Source: Burkholderiales bacterium | GTDB lineage: Bacteria; Pseudomonadota; Gammaproteobacteria; Burkholderiales; SG8-41 | Length of the DNA stretch: 64,000 bases | NCBI GenBank assembly: GCA_019635015.1 | Contig: JAHCAG010000002.1 | Span: 1 to 64,000, forward strand | Reading direction: 5' to 3' | Part shown: in pieces, positions 16,218 to 25,133 of the stretch | How the letters are laid out: every line of letters starts with the position of its first letter | How positions within the stretch are numbered: the first letter of the stretch is position 1 | Made by a program: the position numbers and the translations under genes | The notes under the pieces: generated by a model | What the model was told of the DNA's origin: nothing | What the model saw: the letters and a program-made list of their open reading frames with translations, nothing else | Database searches by the model: none

Positions 16218-19200
16218 TCAGCGGCAGACCGGCGCATCCTTCTTCTTTTCGTCTTCCGTTTCCTTGAACACGTCCTTGTCCTTTTCGGCGTCCGGCGGTT
16301 CCTGCGATTGGCCGGTGGCGACGATCAGGGTCTGCACCGGCGGTTCGATGCCGGCCGTCGATCCGCTGCCCGAGCCGCTGCCGCCGCTGCCGGTCAGTCC
16401 ATAGGTCACGATCATGCTGCTGCCGAGAATCCCGGGGCTGCCGCCGGCATAAAACCCGGAACCACTGGCATCGGTGATCGCGCCCTCGACGCCGTTGACG
16501 AAATAACCGCCGCTGGCGAGATTGGGAAAATCGAGGTACACCGTGGTCGATGCCACCGTTTCGACCACTGCAGTGGCACCCGTCCCAGCGCCGGTCACCA
16601 GGTTCACGCTGCCGCCGACGTTGATGAACACTTCGCTCGAGGCGAAGATTTCCGCGCTCGATCCGGCACCGGCACCGCCGGTCAGGTTGACGCTGCCGCT
16701 GGCATCGATCGTGACCATGTCGCCCGAGATCCGTGCGTACTGCGAGCCGCCGCTGCCGCCGGTGAGGCTGACGTTGCCACCGGAGGTCAGCGTGACTTCG
16801 CCATCGCTGCTCACCGAAGTCGACTGCGTCGTCGAGGCCAGCGCGATGCCGGTGGCCGCGCTGATGTGGATCGGGCCGCCGTAGGAGGTGCTGAGCGAGG
16901 CATCATGGATGGTCACCGCGCCGTTGGCGGCGGTCATCTGGATGCTCGACGGCGACAGCGACCCGGCGCTGACGGAGGCACCGCCATTGATGCCGATGCC
17001 GCCACTGGCATGAAGCTCGACCGGTCCGCCCGCCGCCGACACCGAGCCCCCGGTCAGGACCAGGTCGCCCGAGGCGGCAACCGCCTTGAACTTGTTGTAG
17101 GCCGACACCGACCGCACGGTCAGATTGCCGCTGGCCTGGTTGATGATGACATCGCCACTGGTGCCGGTAATGCTGCCTGCAGACTGCGAAAAGGCATCGT
17201 TGACGGTCAGGCTGGACACCGCGATGGAGCCGGCAGTCTGCGTCAACGCATCCACTTCCAGCGCACCGCCCTGCACCGTGCCGGCCGTGTCCAGCGAGGC
17301 CAGCACCGCGCCGTTGACCAGGTTCAGCGTGCTGCCCGCGCCGACCGAAACCGCACCCGTGGCATCGAAATTGTCATTGAAGTTGACGGTCTGGCCGCCA
17401 CCGATGGTGACTGCCGCATCGTTGAGCACCGTGACCGGCGCATTGATGGTCCAGGGCGTGGCGCCGCTGGTGAACACCACAGCGCCACCACCCTCGGGTG
17501 ACAGGGTCAGCGAGTCCGCCGCGATGGTGGCTGCCGCGCCTGCGTCGAAGACGATGTCGTCGCCGCCCGTGGCCGCCAGCAGGAGATCAATGCCCGACTG
17601 CGACAGGCTGCCATTGACCCGCAGCGCGCCATTGCTGGCCGTCAACGCGACCGTCTGTCCCGATGGCGCAGACAGCGTGTAGCGGCTGGTGAGCAGATCT
17701 CCCGACACCTGGTCGATGGCAATGCCGCCGGAAAGTGACGCAAGGTTCAGTGTTCCGGCACCCGGATCGACCTCGACAGACTGGCCGCCGACGGTGCCGA
17801 TCGAGGATGCGTTGCCGATGGTGATGTTGCTGGTTCCATCGCCCTCGACCGCGATCACCTCGCCGGCCGCACCGATCAGCTGGTTGCCGCCGAGGTCGAG
17901 GTTGACGCTGCCGCCGTAATTCGCCGATGCGCTGGCCTTGATGCCGCTCACCGTGTCGACGGTTTCGAGGCTCAGGTTGCGCGTGTTCCTGAACTGCACC
18001 CGGCGGTCGGTGTCGACCACCGCATGGCCGGCAAAAGCGGCGAAGTGATCGACCTGGTTGTTCGCGGCACTCAGATCGACGTTGCCGTTGGTCGCGGTCG
18101 CGGCCAGGCCGTGCGCGGTGATGACGCCCGAGGCGTTCTGCCGGATCGTGGCATTGGTGTCGAGCAGGATCACGTTGCCGGCGGAACCCGCATTTACCGG
18201 CGCGTTGATTTCCATGCTGTTGCCGCCGACATCACTCAGGTGCGTGGTGAGGCGGATGTCGGCACCGGCCGGATTGGCGCCGGCGCCGGTGCTGTCGAGG
18301 CCGGCATTGATGTACAGCGCGCCCTCGCCCTGCAGCGGAGGGCTGCCGGCACCGGCGACCAGGTTGATCTCCCCGCCGCGCGTGGTGATGCTGCCGAACA
18401 CATTCAGAAAACCGCCGGCCTCCAGCGTGATACTGACGCCGTTGTTGGCCAGGAAAACGGGATCGTTGACGTTGATCGTGTCGTTGGCCTGCAGGATGAT
18501 GTTCGCCGTCGATGCATTGAGCACCGAGGGATGGATCGCAATGGTCGCGCCCGGCGCCTCGCTGAACAGCAGCTCGCCGTCACTCAGTGTGCCCGCCCCG
18601 AGCGTGCCGAGCAGGATTTCCAGCAGCCCCGACAGCAGTCCGGTCGTGGCGTCGATGTCGATGTTCTCCGGATCGAGCAGCAGCGTGCCCATCGTGCCAT
18701 GCGCCGCACCAAGATTCGCCGCGCCCTGGAAATCCAGCACACGTTTGCCCGAAACTTCGGCGAATCCGCCGTCGCCGCCCTGGGCACCGCCGCGGGCCGA
18801 GATGTTGCCGTAGTAACGCGTGATGTCATCCGCCCAGACGATGACCCTGCCGCCGTCACCCTCGGTGATCGCGTCGGCATGGATGGCGACGTTCTCTCCG
18901 ACATAAGTGCGGAAGGCATTGTCGATGCCGGGATTGGCGCCCTGGTAATCGCCGCCCACCAGCACCGTGCCGCCTCCGGTCTCGCCGGAAGCATCGATGC
19001 GGGCATGGCCGATCAGGCCAACCTTGTCGCCGAGGACATGGACGGTGCCGCCCTTGCCGGCGCTGCCCGTGGCCGCAATATCGCCTTCGACGAGGACCAT
19101 GTCACCGGCCTGGACATCGACCATGCCGCCGGTCGTGCCGCTGGCTGAAAGCTGGCTGGCTGCGGCAAGGTGCACATTTTTGCTCGCCTTGAGCAGGATG

Positions 19201-19976
19201 CGGCCGCCTTCGACCACCGCACTGCTGGCGTTGAGCGTGCCGGAGTTGTTGATCAGCCCCGCGTAGATGCCGATGCGCCCGGCCTCCGCGCTGATCGTGC
19301 CGAGGTTCCTCGCTTCGTTCTCCGGCGCGGTTATCTCCACCCGCAGGTTCGGCGTGCCCGGGCTCACCAACTCCACGCTGTTGCCCGCCGCCAGCACCAC
19401 TTCGCCATTGCGGCTGGTGATCAGGCCGTTGTTGCTCACCGCATTGCCCACCAGGTAGACACTGCCGCCGGTGATCTGGCCCTGGTTCAGGACGCTGCCC
19501 GCACCCGCGCCGTCGGTGAAGCGCATGCGGTTGTTGAGGAAGTCGTCGTTGCTCAGGTTCAGCGTCGAGGCCACCAGTCCTGCCACGTCGACCTGCGAGC
19601 CGGCGCCGAAGACGATGCCGTTGGGGTTGATCAGGAACACCCGGCCGTTCGACTGCAGTGCGCCGAGGATCACCGAGGGATCCTGGCCGGTCACGCGGTT
19701 CAGCACCGCCGACAGGGCGGAAGGCTGGATGAAGCGGGTCAGTTCGCCGACGCTGATCGAGAACGAGCCCCAGTTGATGATCGCGTTGGCACTGTTGGTG
19801 ATGTTGAGGATGTTGCCGGCCTGCTGGAACGTGGCCGTGCCGTGCACCACCGTCGGATTCGACGGATTGGCCAGCGCCGCGCCGCTGAAGCAGGCGGCGA
19901 CAGCGATGGCTGCAGCCGTCGGGCGCAATGTGCCGATGGATCCTCGGGATGATTTCCGGATGTCGTTGTTGTTCAT
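16218..19976 (-). CDS. TpsA-type two-partner-secretion exoprotein (filamentous haemagglutinin N-terminal domain)
   Basis: A 1252-residue secreted protein. A signal peptide ends near AALANPSN (about 36), followed by the TPS secretion domain with NPNGIVFGAGSQVDVAGLVAS (about 117-137; NPNG is the family hallmark). The rest is glycine- and serine-rich beta-helix sequence with repeated TxGGxxxL-type strands. A charged tail, KDKDVFKETEDEKKKDAP, precedes a terminal Cys-Arg. Such proteins cross the outer membrane through a TpsB pore and act in adhesion or interaction. No TpsB gene is present in the window, so the partner must lie elsewhere. GGGGAAATA precedes the ATG. A strong hairpin terminator follows the stop. 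Confidence 0.9.
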   Translation of the reverse strand: MNNNDIRKSSRGSIGTLRPTAAAIAVAACFSGAALANPSNPTVVHGTATFQQAGNILNITNSANAIINWGSFSISVGELTRFIQPSALSAVLNRVTGQDPSVILGALQSNGRVFLINPNGIVFGAGSQVDVAGLVASTLNLSNDDFLNNRMRFTDGAGAGSVLNQGQITGGSVYLVGNAVSNNGLITSRNGEVVLAAGNSVELVSPGTPNLRVEITAPENEARNLGTISAEAGRIGIYAGLINNSGTLNASSAVVEGGRILLKASKNVHLAAASQLSASGTTGGMVDVQAGDMVLVEGDIAATGSAGKGGTVHVLGDKVGLIGHARIDASGETGGGTVLVGGDYQGANPGIDNAFRTYVGENVAIHADAITEGDGGRVIVWADDITRYYGNISARGGAQGGDGGFAEVSGKRVLDFQGAANLGAAHGTMGTLLLDPENIDIDATTGLLSGLLEILLGTLGAGTLSDGELLFSEAPGATIAIHPSVLNASTANIILQANDTINVNDPVFLANNGVSITLEAGGFLNVFGSITTRGGEINLVAGAGSPPLQGEGALYINAGLDSTGAGANPAGADIRLTTHLSDVGGNSMEINAPVNAGSAGNVILLDTNATIRQNASGVITAHGLAATATNGNVDLSAANNQVDHFAAFAGHAVVDTDRRVQFRNTRNLSLETVDTVSGIKASASANYGGSVNLDLGGNQLIGAAGEVIAVEGDGTSNITIGNASSIGTVGGQSVEVDPGAGTLNLASLSGGIAIDQVSGDLLTSRYTLSAPSGQTVALTASNGALRVNGSLSQSGIDLLLAATGGDDIVFDAGAAATIAADSLTLSPEGGGAVVFTSGATPWTINAPVTVLNDAAVTIGGGQTVNFNDNFDATGAVSVGAGSTLNLVNGAVLASLDTAGTVQGGALEVDALTQTAGSIAVSSLTVNDAFSQSAGSITGTSGDVIINQASGNLTVRSVSAYNKFKAVAASGDLVLTGGSVSAAGGPVELHASGGIGINGGASVSAGSLSPSSIQMTAANGAVTIHDASLSTSYGGPIHISAATGIALASTTQSTSVSSDGEVTLTSGGNVSLTGGSGGSQYARISGDMVTIDASGSVNLTGGAGAGSSAEIFASSEVFINVGGSVNLVTGAGTGATAVVETVASTTVYLDFPNLASGGYFVNGVEGAITDASGSGFYAGGSPGILGSSMIVTYGLTGSGGSGSGSGSTAGIEPPVQTLIVATGQSQEPPDAEKDKDVFKETEDEKKKDAPVCR

Positions 19977-20204
19977 TATTTCCCCAGTGGCCGCGCGTAT
20001 CCGGCTCGTTTCGTCAGCGATCGAAAGACACCAGGATTATTTCACGCCGGCTTGCAAAGGCCGCGTGAACAATCTCTCGTTTGCGGGAATTTGAATACGG
20101 CCGCGAATGCCGCGTGAACCGCGCGCGCCGACAGGATCGGTGGCCATCCCGCGGCAAACAGTTGCATTAAAAGTTTATTTTAATCAGCCACTTGGATGCC
20201 AATC

Positions 20205-21179
20205 TCAGGCGCGGCGCCAGGGCAACAGATATTCCAGGCGGTCGCCGCTCTGCACAATCAGATGCTTCACCACCTTGTCGCGCACGATGTGCAGCGTGAC
20301 GTCGATGCCGGCGCCGCCGCTGCCCCACAGGCTTTCATAGAACTCGCTCTGGCCGGCGATCGAGTCGCCACCGACGCCGAGGATGATGTCGCCGCGCTGC
20401 AGGCCGGCGTGAGCCGCAGGGGAGTCGGGCAGCACACGGGAGACAACGACATGGCCGTCCACCTGCTCGGTATTGAGGCCCAGCCAGGGCCTGCCCGCGC
20501 CCGGCCGGCGGCCGTCGCGCACCAGATCATCGAGCACGTCCTTCAGCAGGTTGATCGGCACGAACATGTTGCCCGGAAAGGCCATGCCGCTGCCGAGCAC
20601 GTCGCTGACCCACAACGAGGCGATGCCGACCAGCCGTCCTTCGCCGTCGAACAGCGCGGCACCGCTGTGTTCGTAACGCGGCGGCGCGGTGAACAGTGCA
20701 TCCTCGATCATGTATTCCCACCAGCCTGTGAAACGGCGGCGTGACACCAGCGCCGCGCCGGTGATGCCGCCGGCGCCTTCGTGACCGGCAACCACCAGCG
20801 ATTGCAGCTCGGCCAGCGCATCCGAATCACCGAGCTCCACCGGCGCGCAGGACGGCGCCGGGCTTGCACGCAGCAGGCCGAGGCCGCTGGCATGGTCGAA
20901 GCCGATCACGCTGGCCGGGTAGATGCGATTGTCCCCGGCCATCACCAGCACCGATGCGGCCTCAAGGATCAGGTAACCGATGGTCAGGATCAGGCCGTTG
21001 CCGTCGATCAGGATGCCGGTGCCCTCGCGTTCCGCGCCCAGCGTGTCGGCGGTGCGCGCACCTTCGGCGGCACGGATCGACAGCTTCACCACGGCGTCGA
21101 GCGGCGGCTCGGCCGGACGCGGAATGCCGTTGGTCGCGCGCCAGGCCGCGACCGAGGCGGCAAACAGCGAGGCGGTCAC
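20205..21179 (-). CDS. HtrA/DegP-like protein with PDZ domain, catalytic histidine lost
   Basis: A trypsin-like domain (about 40-225) is followed by a PDZ domain (about 231-324, starting PWLGLNTEQV, with GLQRGDIILGVGG). Against the HtrA pattern TNxHVV the sequence reads TIGYLI, so the triad histidine is tyrosine (Tyr69). The aspartate in FDHASGLGLL (Asp95) and the serine in EHSGAALF (Ser172, normally GNSGGPLF) remain. Proteolysis is therefore unlikely; a binding or chaperone role is possible. The GTG at 21179 overlaps the greB stop as GTGA and has GGAG eight bases upstream, so it is preferred to an upstream start inside greB. An N-terminal hydrophobic segment suggests export or anchoring. Confidence 0.8.
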   Translation of the reverse strand: MTASLFAASVAAWRATNGIPRPAEPPLDAVVKLSIRAAEGARTADTLGAEREGTGILIDGNGLILTIGYLILEAASVLVMAGDNRIYPASVIGFDHASGLGLLRASPAPSCAPVELGDSDALAELQSLVVAGHEGAGGITGAALVSRRRFTGWWEYMIEDALFTAPPRYEHSGAALFDGEGRLVGIASLWVSDVLGSGMAFPGNMFVPINLLKDVLDDLVRDGRRPGAGRPWLGLNTEQVDGHVVVSRVLPDSPAAHAGLQRGDIILGVGGDSIAGQSEFYESLWGSGGAGIDVTLHIVRDKVVKHLIVQSGDRLEYLLPWRRA

Positions 21180-21712
21180 CGCGCCGGCTCCGCGGCGACC
21201 GCCGTGTAACACACGCCGGCGATCTCGATGTCTTCGGGGCCGGCCGGCGTCATCAGGCTGACGGTATCGCCGGCGCGGCGCTTGAGCAGCGCTTTTGCGA
21301 TCGGCGAGATCCAGCTGACATGGCCGCGCGCCGGATCGACCTCGTCGACGCCGACGATGGTCACCCTGTGTTCTTCGCCGCGGCTGTCGATGTAATCGAC
21401 AGTGGCGCCGAAAAACACCTGGTCGGTGTCACCGCGCGCGGCGGGATCAACGACTTCCGGTTTGTCCAGGCGCTTGTTGAGGTAATGGATGCGGCGGTCG
21501 ATCTCGCGCAGGCGTTTCTTGCCGTAGAGATAATCGCCGTTCTCGGAGCGGTCGCCATTCGACGCGGCCCAGGACACGACCTTCACCAGTTCCGGCCGCT
21601 CGACGTCGAGCAGGTGCATCAGCTCACGCTTCAGCCGCGCGTAACCCTCGGGGGTCATGTAGTTCTTCGGCGGCGCTGCAGCGGCGTCGGCAATCTGTGC
21701 GGGTTTCGGCAT
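21176..21712 (-). CDS. greB: transcription elongation factor GreB-like
   Basis: The 178-residue protein has the GreA/GreB layout: an N-terminal coiled coil (about 20-95) with NYMTPEGYARLKRELMHLL and the acidic tip motif NGDRSENGDYLYGKKRLREI, then a C-terminal FKBP-like domain with ISPIAKALLKRRAGD. GreB enters the RNA polymerase secondary channel and triggers cleavage of backtracked RNA. The DYLYGKKRLREIDRRI form points to GreB rather than GreA. An extra ~16-residue Ala/Pro leader precedes the domain. Its stop overlaps the GTG start of the HtrA-like gene, so the two are translationally coupled. Confidence 0.9.
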   Translation of the reverse strand: MPKPAQIADAAAAPPKNYMTPEGYARLKRELMHLLDVERPELVKVVSWAASNGDRSENGDYLYGKKRLREIDRRIHYLNKRLDKPEVVDPAARGDTDQVFFGATVDYIDSRGEEHRVTIVGVDEVDPARGHVSWISPIAKALLKRRAGDTVSLMTPAGPEDIEIAGVCYTAVAAEPAR

Positions 21713-21829
21713 AGGTCCGTCAGTGTAGCGAAAACCGGCTTGTCACACGGGCTGGACGACCGCGTTTCATAATGTAAAATCGTGTCAAACTCCAGCCGTT
21801 GCGCCCGTCCATCCTCTCCAACGCCGACC

Positions 21830-22597
21830 ATGGCCGAAAAAAACGCGAAACCGTCGATCCAGGTCATCGAGCGCATGATGCAGCTGCTCGACGTGCTGTC
21901 GCAGCATGCAATGCCGGCAACGCTGAAACAACTGGCGCAGGCAACGCAGCTGCACCCGTCCACCGCGCACCGCATCCTCGGCGTGATGGTCGACAACCGG
22001 CTGGTCGACCGCATCGAGCCCGGCACCTACCGCCTCGGCATCCGCCTGGTCGAACTCGGCAGCCTGGTGAAATCGCGGATCAGCGTGCGCCAGGAAGCGC
22101 TGCCGTACATGCAGGCCCTGCACCAGCAGCTCGGCGAAACGGTCAACCTGTCGGTGCGCCGCGACGACGAGGTGGTCTACATCGAGCGCACCGCCGAAGG
22201 CAACACGATGATGCGCGTGGTGCAGATCATCGGTGCCCACGCGCCCCTGCACATCACCGCGGTGGGCAAGATTTTCCTCGCCGCGGACACGCCGCAGCGT
22301 GTCGCCGAATACGCCAAACGCAGCGGCCTGCCGCGTTATACCGACCAGACACTGACCGACCTCGCGAAACTCAACCACGAACTCGACGGGATCCGCGCCC
22401 GCCGCTACGCCTACGACAACGAGGAAGCCGAACGCGGCGTCTGCTGCGTCGGCGCCGGCATCTTCAACGACGAAGCCCGGCTGGTCGCCGGCCTTTCCGT
22501 GTCAGCCCCCACCGAACGTTTCAAAAAGAACTGGGCGGAAGCGGTGCGCCTGGCGGCGGAGCGGATTTCGCGGGCGATGGGTTACCAGAACCGGTAA
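21830..22597 (+). CDS. IclR-family transcriptional regulator
   Basis: The 255-residue protein has an N-terminal winged helix (IQVIERMMQLLDVLSQH, then LKQLAQATQLHPSTAHRIL) and a C-terminal IclR effector domain with HITAVGKIFLAA and the ERGVCCVGAGIF segment. Members bind small acids and control catabolic genes. The ATG at 21830 is preferred to one 16 codons upstream because family members start here. It is divergent from greB and upstream of an exonuclease gene and a Bug/aldolase pair; the Bug/aldolase pair is a reasonable but unproven target. Confidence 0.93.
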   Translation: MAEKNAKPSIQVIERMMQLLDVLSQHAMPATLKQLAQATQLHPSTAHRILGVMVDNRLVDRIEPGTYRLGIRLVELGSLVKSRISVRQEALPYMQALHQQLGETVNLSVRRDDEVVYIERTAEGNTMMRVVQIIGAHAPLHITAVGKIFLAADTPQRVAEYAKRSGLPRYTDQTLTDLAKLNHELDGIRARRYAYDNEEAERGVCCVGAGIFNDEARLVAGLSVSAPTERFKKNWAEAVRLAAERISRAMGYQNR

Positions 22598-22599
22598 TT

Positions 22600-22693
22600 G
22601 GTTATTGGTAAGTGGTGAATGGTGATTCGACAAGAACCCGCAAGCCGGCCTGACCACTGATACCAATTACCACTTACCCACCACCAGTCACCC
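22600..22693. repeat. heptamer-phased inverted repeat, locus A
   Basis: Left arm 22600-22627 steps in seven-base units (GGTTATT, GGTAAGT, GGTGAAT, GGTGATT). Right arm 22661-22693 is its rough inverse (ACCAATT, ACCACTT, ACCCACC, ACCAGTC). The arms could pair as a long imperfect hairpin after the IclR stop codon. The right arm also abuts the start of the exonuclease gene. Confidence 0.6.
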
Positions 22694-22694
22694 G

Positions 22695-24107
22695 ATGTAC
22701 GACCGCCCCCTCGTCTTCCTCGACCTCGAAACCACCGGCGCCACGGCGACGCATGACCGCATCACCGAAGTCGGCATTGTCGAAGTCGACAAGGGGCGCT
22801 TCGTGCGCGAATGGTCCTCGCTGGTCAATCCGGGCATGAGCATCCCGCCGGCGATCCAGTCGCTGACCGGCATCAGCAATGCGATGGTCGCCGGCGCGCC
22901 GCGTTTCGAGGAGATCGCGCGCGAAGTGTGGGAGGCGATCGACGGCCGGGTGCTGGTCGCGCACAACGCGCGTTTCGACTACGGCTTCCTGAAAAACGAA
23001 TTCAAACGGCTGGGCAAGGCCTTCAGCGCGCCGGTGCTGTGCACGGTGAAACTGTCGCGGAAACTGTTTCCGCAGCATGCGCGCCACAACCTCGACAGCC
23101 TGATGACGCGCCACGGCATAGCCTGCGACGCGCGCCACCGCGCGCTGGGCGACGCCCGGGTACTGTGGCAGCTCGCGCAGCAGTGGCGCGAGGACCCCGG
23201 CGAAGCGGCGGTGTTAGAGGCGACGGCGAAGCTGCTGAAAACCGCGACCGTCCCCGCCGGACTGCCCGACAACGCCTTCGAGCACATTCCGGAAGGCCCC
23301 GGGGTCTATCTCTTCTACGGCGAGCGCGACGTGCCGCTGTACGTCGGCAAAAGCATCAGCCTGCGCACGCGGGTGATGTCGCATTTCTCCGGCGATCACC
23401 GCGTGGCCAAGGACATGCGCATTGCCGCCGAGGTCAAACGCATCGACTGGATCGAGACCGCCGGCGAACTCGGTGCGCTGATCGAAGAGGCCCGGCTGGT
23501 CAAGAAACTCGCGCCGGTGCACAACCGCCAGCTGCGCCGCGCCGGCGAACTCTGCGCCTGGCACTGGCCGGCGCAGTGCGCGGCGGCACCGCCGCAACTG
23601 GTGTCGGCGCGCGATCTGACCGGCGGCGAATTCCGCGACCTCTACGGCCTGTTCCGCTCGCGCCGCGCGGCGATCGAGGCCCTGCGCGAGCTGGCGACCG
23701 AACACCAGCTCTGTCACGGGCTGCTGGGACTCGAAAAACGCGACGGCCCCTGTTTCGCCTGGCAGATCAAGCGCTGCCGCGGCGCCTGCGCCGGTGTCGA
23801 AACCGCGGAGTCCCACGCGCTGCGGCTGACCGCCGCGCTGGCGAAGCTGCGCGTGCGCGCCTGGCCCTTCCCCGGCCGCATCGGCATCCGTGAAACCTCC
23901 GCCGGCGGTGAACGCTGCGAGCTGCATGTCCTCGACCAGTGGTGCCACCTCGGCACCGTGCGCAACGATGAGGAGCTGCGCGATCTGCAGGAGGGCGCGC
24001 CGCGGCCGCTGTTCGACCTCGACACCTACAAAATCCTGACCCGCTACCTGCTCAACGGCAAACACCGGCCACAAATCATTCCGCTGCACGCCGCTGCTGC
24101 GGCATAA
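22695..24107 (+). CDS. DEDDh 3'-5' exonuclease fused to a GIY-YIG (UvrC/Cho-type) nuclease domain
   Basis: The 470-residue protein joins two nucleases. Residues 1-180 are a DnaQ-type exonuclease with DLETTG (Asp10, Glu12), HNARFDYGFL and the HRALGDA motif containing His and Asp. Residues 198-280 form a GIY-YIG domain with GPGVYLFYGERDVPLYVGKS and the catalytic arginine region SLRTRVMSHF. The C-terminal part is rich in conserved-looking cysteines (CFAWQIKRCRGACAG), as in UvrC and Cho. Family members are annotated as repair nucleases, but their in vivo role is unclear. The ATG at 22695 directly follows heptamer repeats and has no strong ribosome site. Confidence 0.9.
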   Translation: MYDRPLVFLDLETTGATATHDRITEVGIVEVDKGRFVREWSSLVNPGMSIPPAIQSLTGISNAMVAGAPRFEEIAREVWEAIDGRVLVAHNARFDYGFLKNEFKRLGKAFSAPVLCTVKLSRKLFPQHARHNLDSLMTRHGIACDARHRALGDARVLWQLAQQWREDPGEAAVLEATAKLLKTATVPAGLPDNAFEHIPEGPGVYLFYGERDVPLYVGKSISLRTRVMSHFSGDHRVAKDMRIAAEVKRIDWIETAGELGALIEEARLVKKLAPVHNRQLRRAGELCAWHWPAQCAAAPPQLVSARDLTGGEFRDLYGLFRSRRAAIEALRELATEHQLCHGLLGLEKRDGPCFAWQIKRCRGACAGVETAESHALRLTAALAKLRVRAWPFPGRIGIRETSAGGERCELHVLDQWCHLGTVRNDEELRDLQEGAPRPLFDLDTYKILTRYLLNGKHRPQIIPLHAAAAA

Positions 24108-24148
24108 TCGTTCTGCACCCATAAAACCATCATCCGGAGGAGGATGTC

Positions 24149-25129
24149 ATGACACTGAAATTGCCGATTGCCGCACTGTCGACCCTGGCCGCCGCGCTTG
24201 CCGCGTTCATGCCGCTGAGTGCAGGCGCCCAGCAGTACCCGAACAAGACCGTGCGTTTCATCATTCCCTTCCCGCCCGGCGGGCCGACCGACATCATGGG
24301 CCGCATGGCCACCGACATCCTGGCCAAGGCCACCGGCCAGCAGTTCGTGCCCGACAACCGCGGCGGCGCCGGCGGCAACATCGGCGCCGAAATGTGCGCG
24401 AAGTCGCCGCCCGACGGCTACACGCTGTGCATGATCACCGCGGCACAGGGCGTGTCGCCGGCGATCTACCGCAAGATGTCCTACGACCCGGTGAAGGATC
24501 TCGCCACCGTGACACTGATGGCGAGCCTGCCGAGCCTGCTCACCGTGCACCCCGCGCTGCCGGTGAAGACGGTGAAGGATCTGATCGGCCTGGCAAAATC
24601 GAAGCCCGATGCGCTGACCTACGCCTCGACCGGCAACGGCAGCAGCCCGCACATGCTGATGGAAATGTTCAAGTTCATGACCGGCACGAAAATGGTCCAT
24701 GTGCCGTACAAGGGCCAGGCCCCGGCGGTGCTTGACCAGATCTCCGGCCAAGTGCAGCTCGCCTTCAACACCGCGATCAGCGTGATCCCCCAGGTCAATG
24801 CCGGCCGGCTGAAGGCCGTGGCGATCTCGTCGAAAGACCGCTTCCCGCCGATGCCGGACCTGCCCACCGTCGAGGAAGGCGGCGTCAAGGGCTTCGACGG
24901 CGGTTCCTGGCAGGGTGTGGGTGCGCCGGCGGGCACGCCGGCGGAGATCATCCGCCGCGTCAACAGCATCCTCGTCAACGAGCTGAAGACGCCGGCAACG
25001 CGCGAGCTGATGCTCAAACGCGGCGGACTGGTGGTAGCCAACTCGCCGGAGGAGTTCTCGGCCCACCTGAAAGCCGAGATCGCGCGCTGGACCCAGATTG
25101 CCCGCGCCGCCAAGATCTCCATCGACTGA
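24149..25129 (+). CDS. Bug-family periplasmic solute-binding protein (TctC-like)
   Basis: A 326-residue receptor. The signal peptide ends at SAGAQQYPNK, followed by VRFIIPFPPGGPTDIMGRM, DNRGGAGGNIGAEM, SPPDGYTL and VPYKGQAPAVLDQISGQV, the typical Bug landmarks. GGAGGAGG lies just before the ATG. A class II aldolase gene follows after four bases, so the pair probably serves one substrate: uptake of a carboxylic acid and cleavage or decarboxylation of its derivative. No TctAB genes are nearby. Confidence 0.94.
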   Translation: MTLKLPIAALSTLAAALAAFMPLSAGAQQYPNKTVRFIIPFPPGGPTDIMGRMATDILAKATGQQFVPDNRGGAGGNIGAEMCAKSPPDGYTLCMITAAQGVSPAIYRKMSYDPVKDLATVTLMASLPSLLTVHPALPVKTVKDLIGLAKSKPDALTYASTGNGSSPHMLMEMFKFMTGTKMVHVPYKGQAPAVLDQISGQVQLAFNTAISVIPQVNAGRLKAVAISSKDRFPPMPDLPTVEEGGVKGFDGGSWQGVGAPAGTPAEIIRRVNSILVNELKTPATRELMLKRGGLVVANSPEEFSAHLKAEIARWTQIARAAKISID

Positions 25130-25133
25130 CGCG

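Noticed and set aside
16098-19952. Several long plus-strand frames opposite the exoprotein gene
   Set aside because: They mirror the repetitive exoprotein sequence and show no family features or ribosome sites.
20205-21212. Start of the HtrA-like gene at 21212
   Set aside because: That would place 11 codons inside greB with no ribosome site; GTG 21179 has GGAG at good spacing and a stop-start overlap.
22600-22693. Heptamer arrays considered as CRISPR
   Set aside because: Units are seven bases with no 25-40-base repeats or unique spacers, and no cas genes are near.
22811-23893. Alternative plus-strand frame inside the exonuclease gene
   Set aside because: Arg/Pro-rich, motif-free translation in a shifted frame of a well-supported gene.
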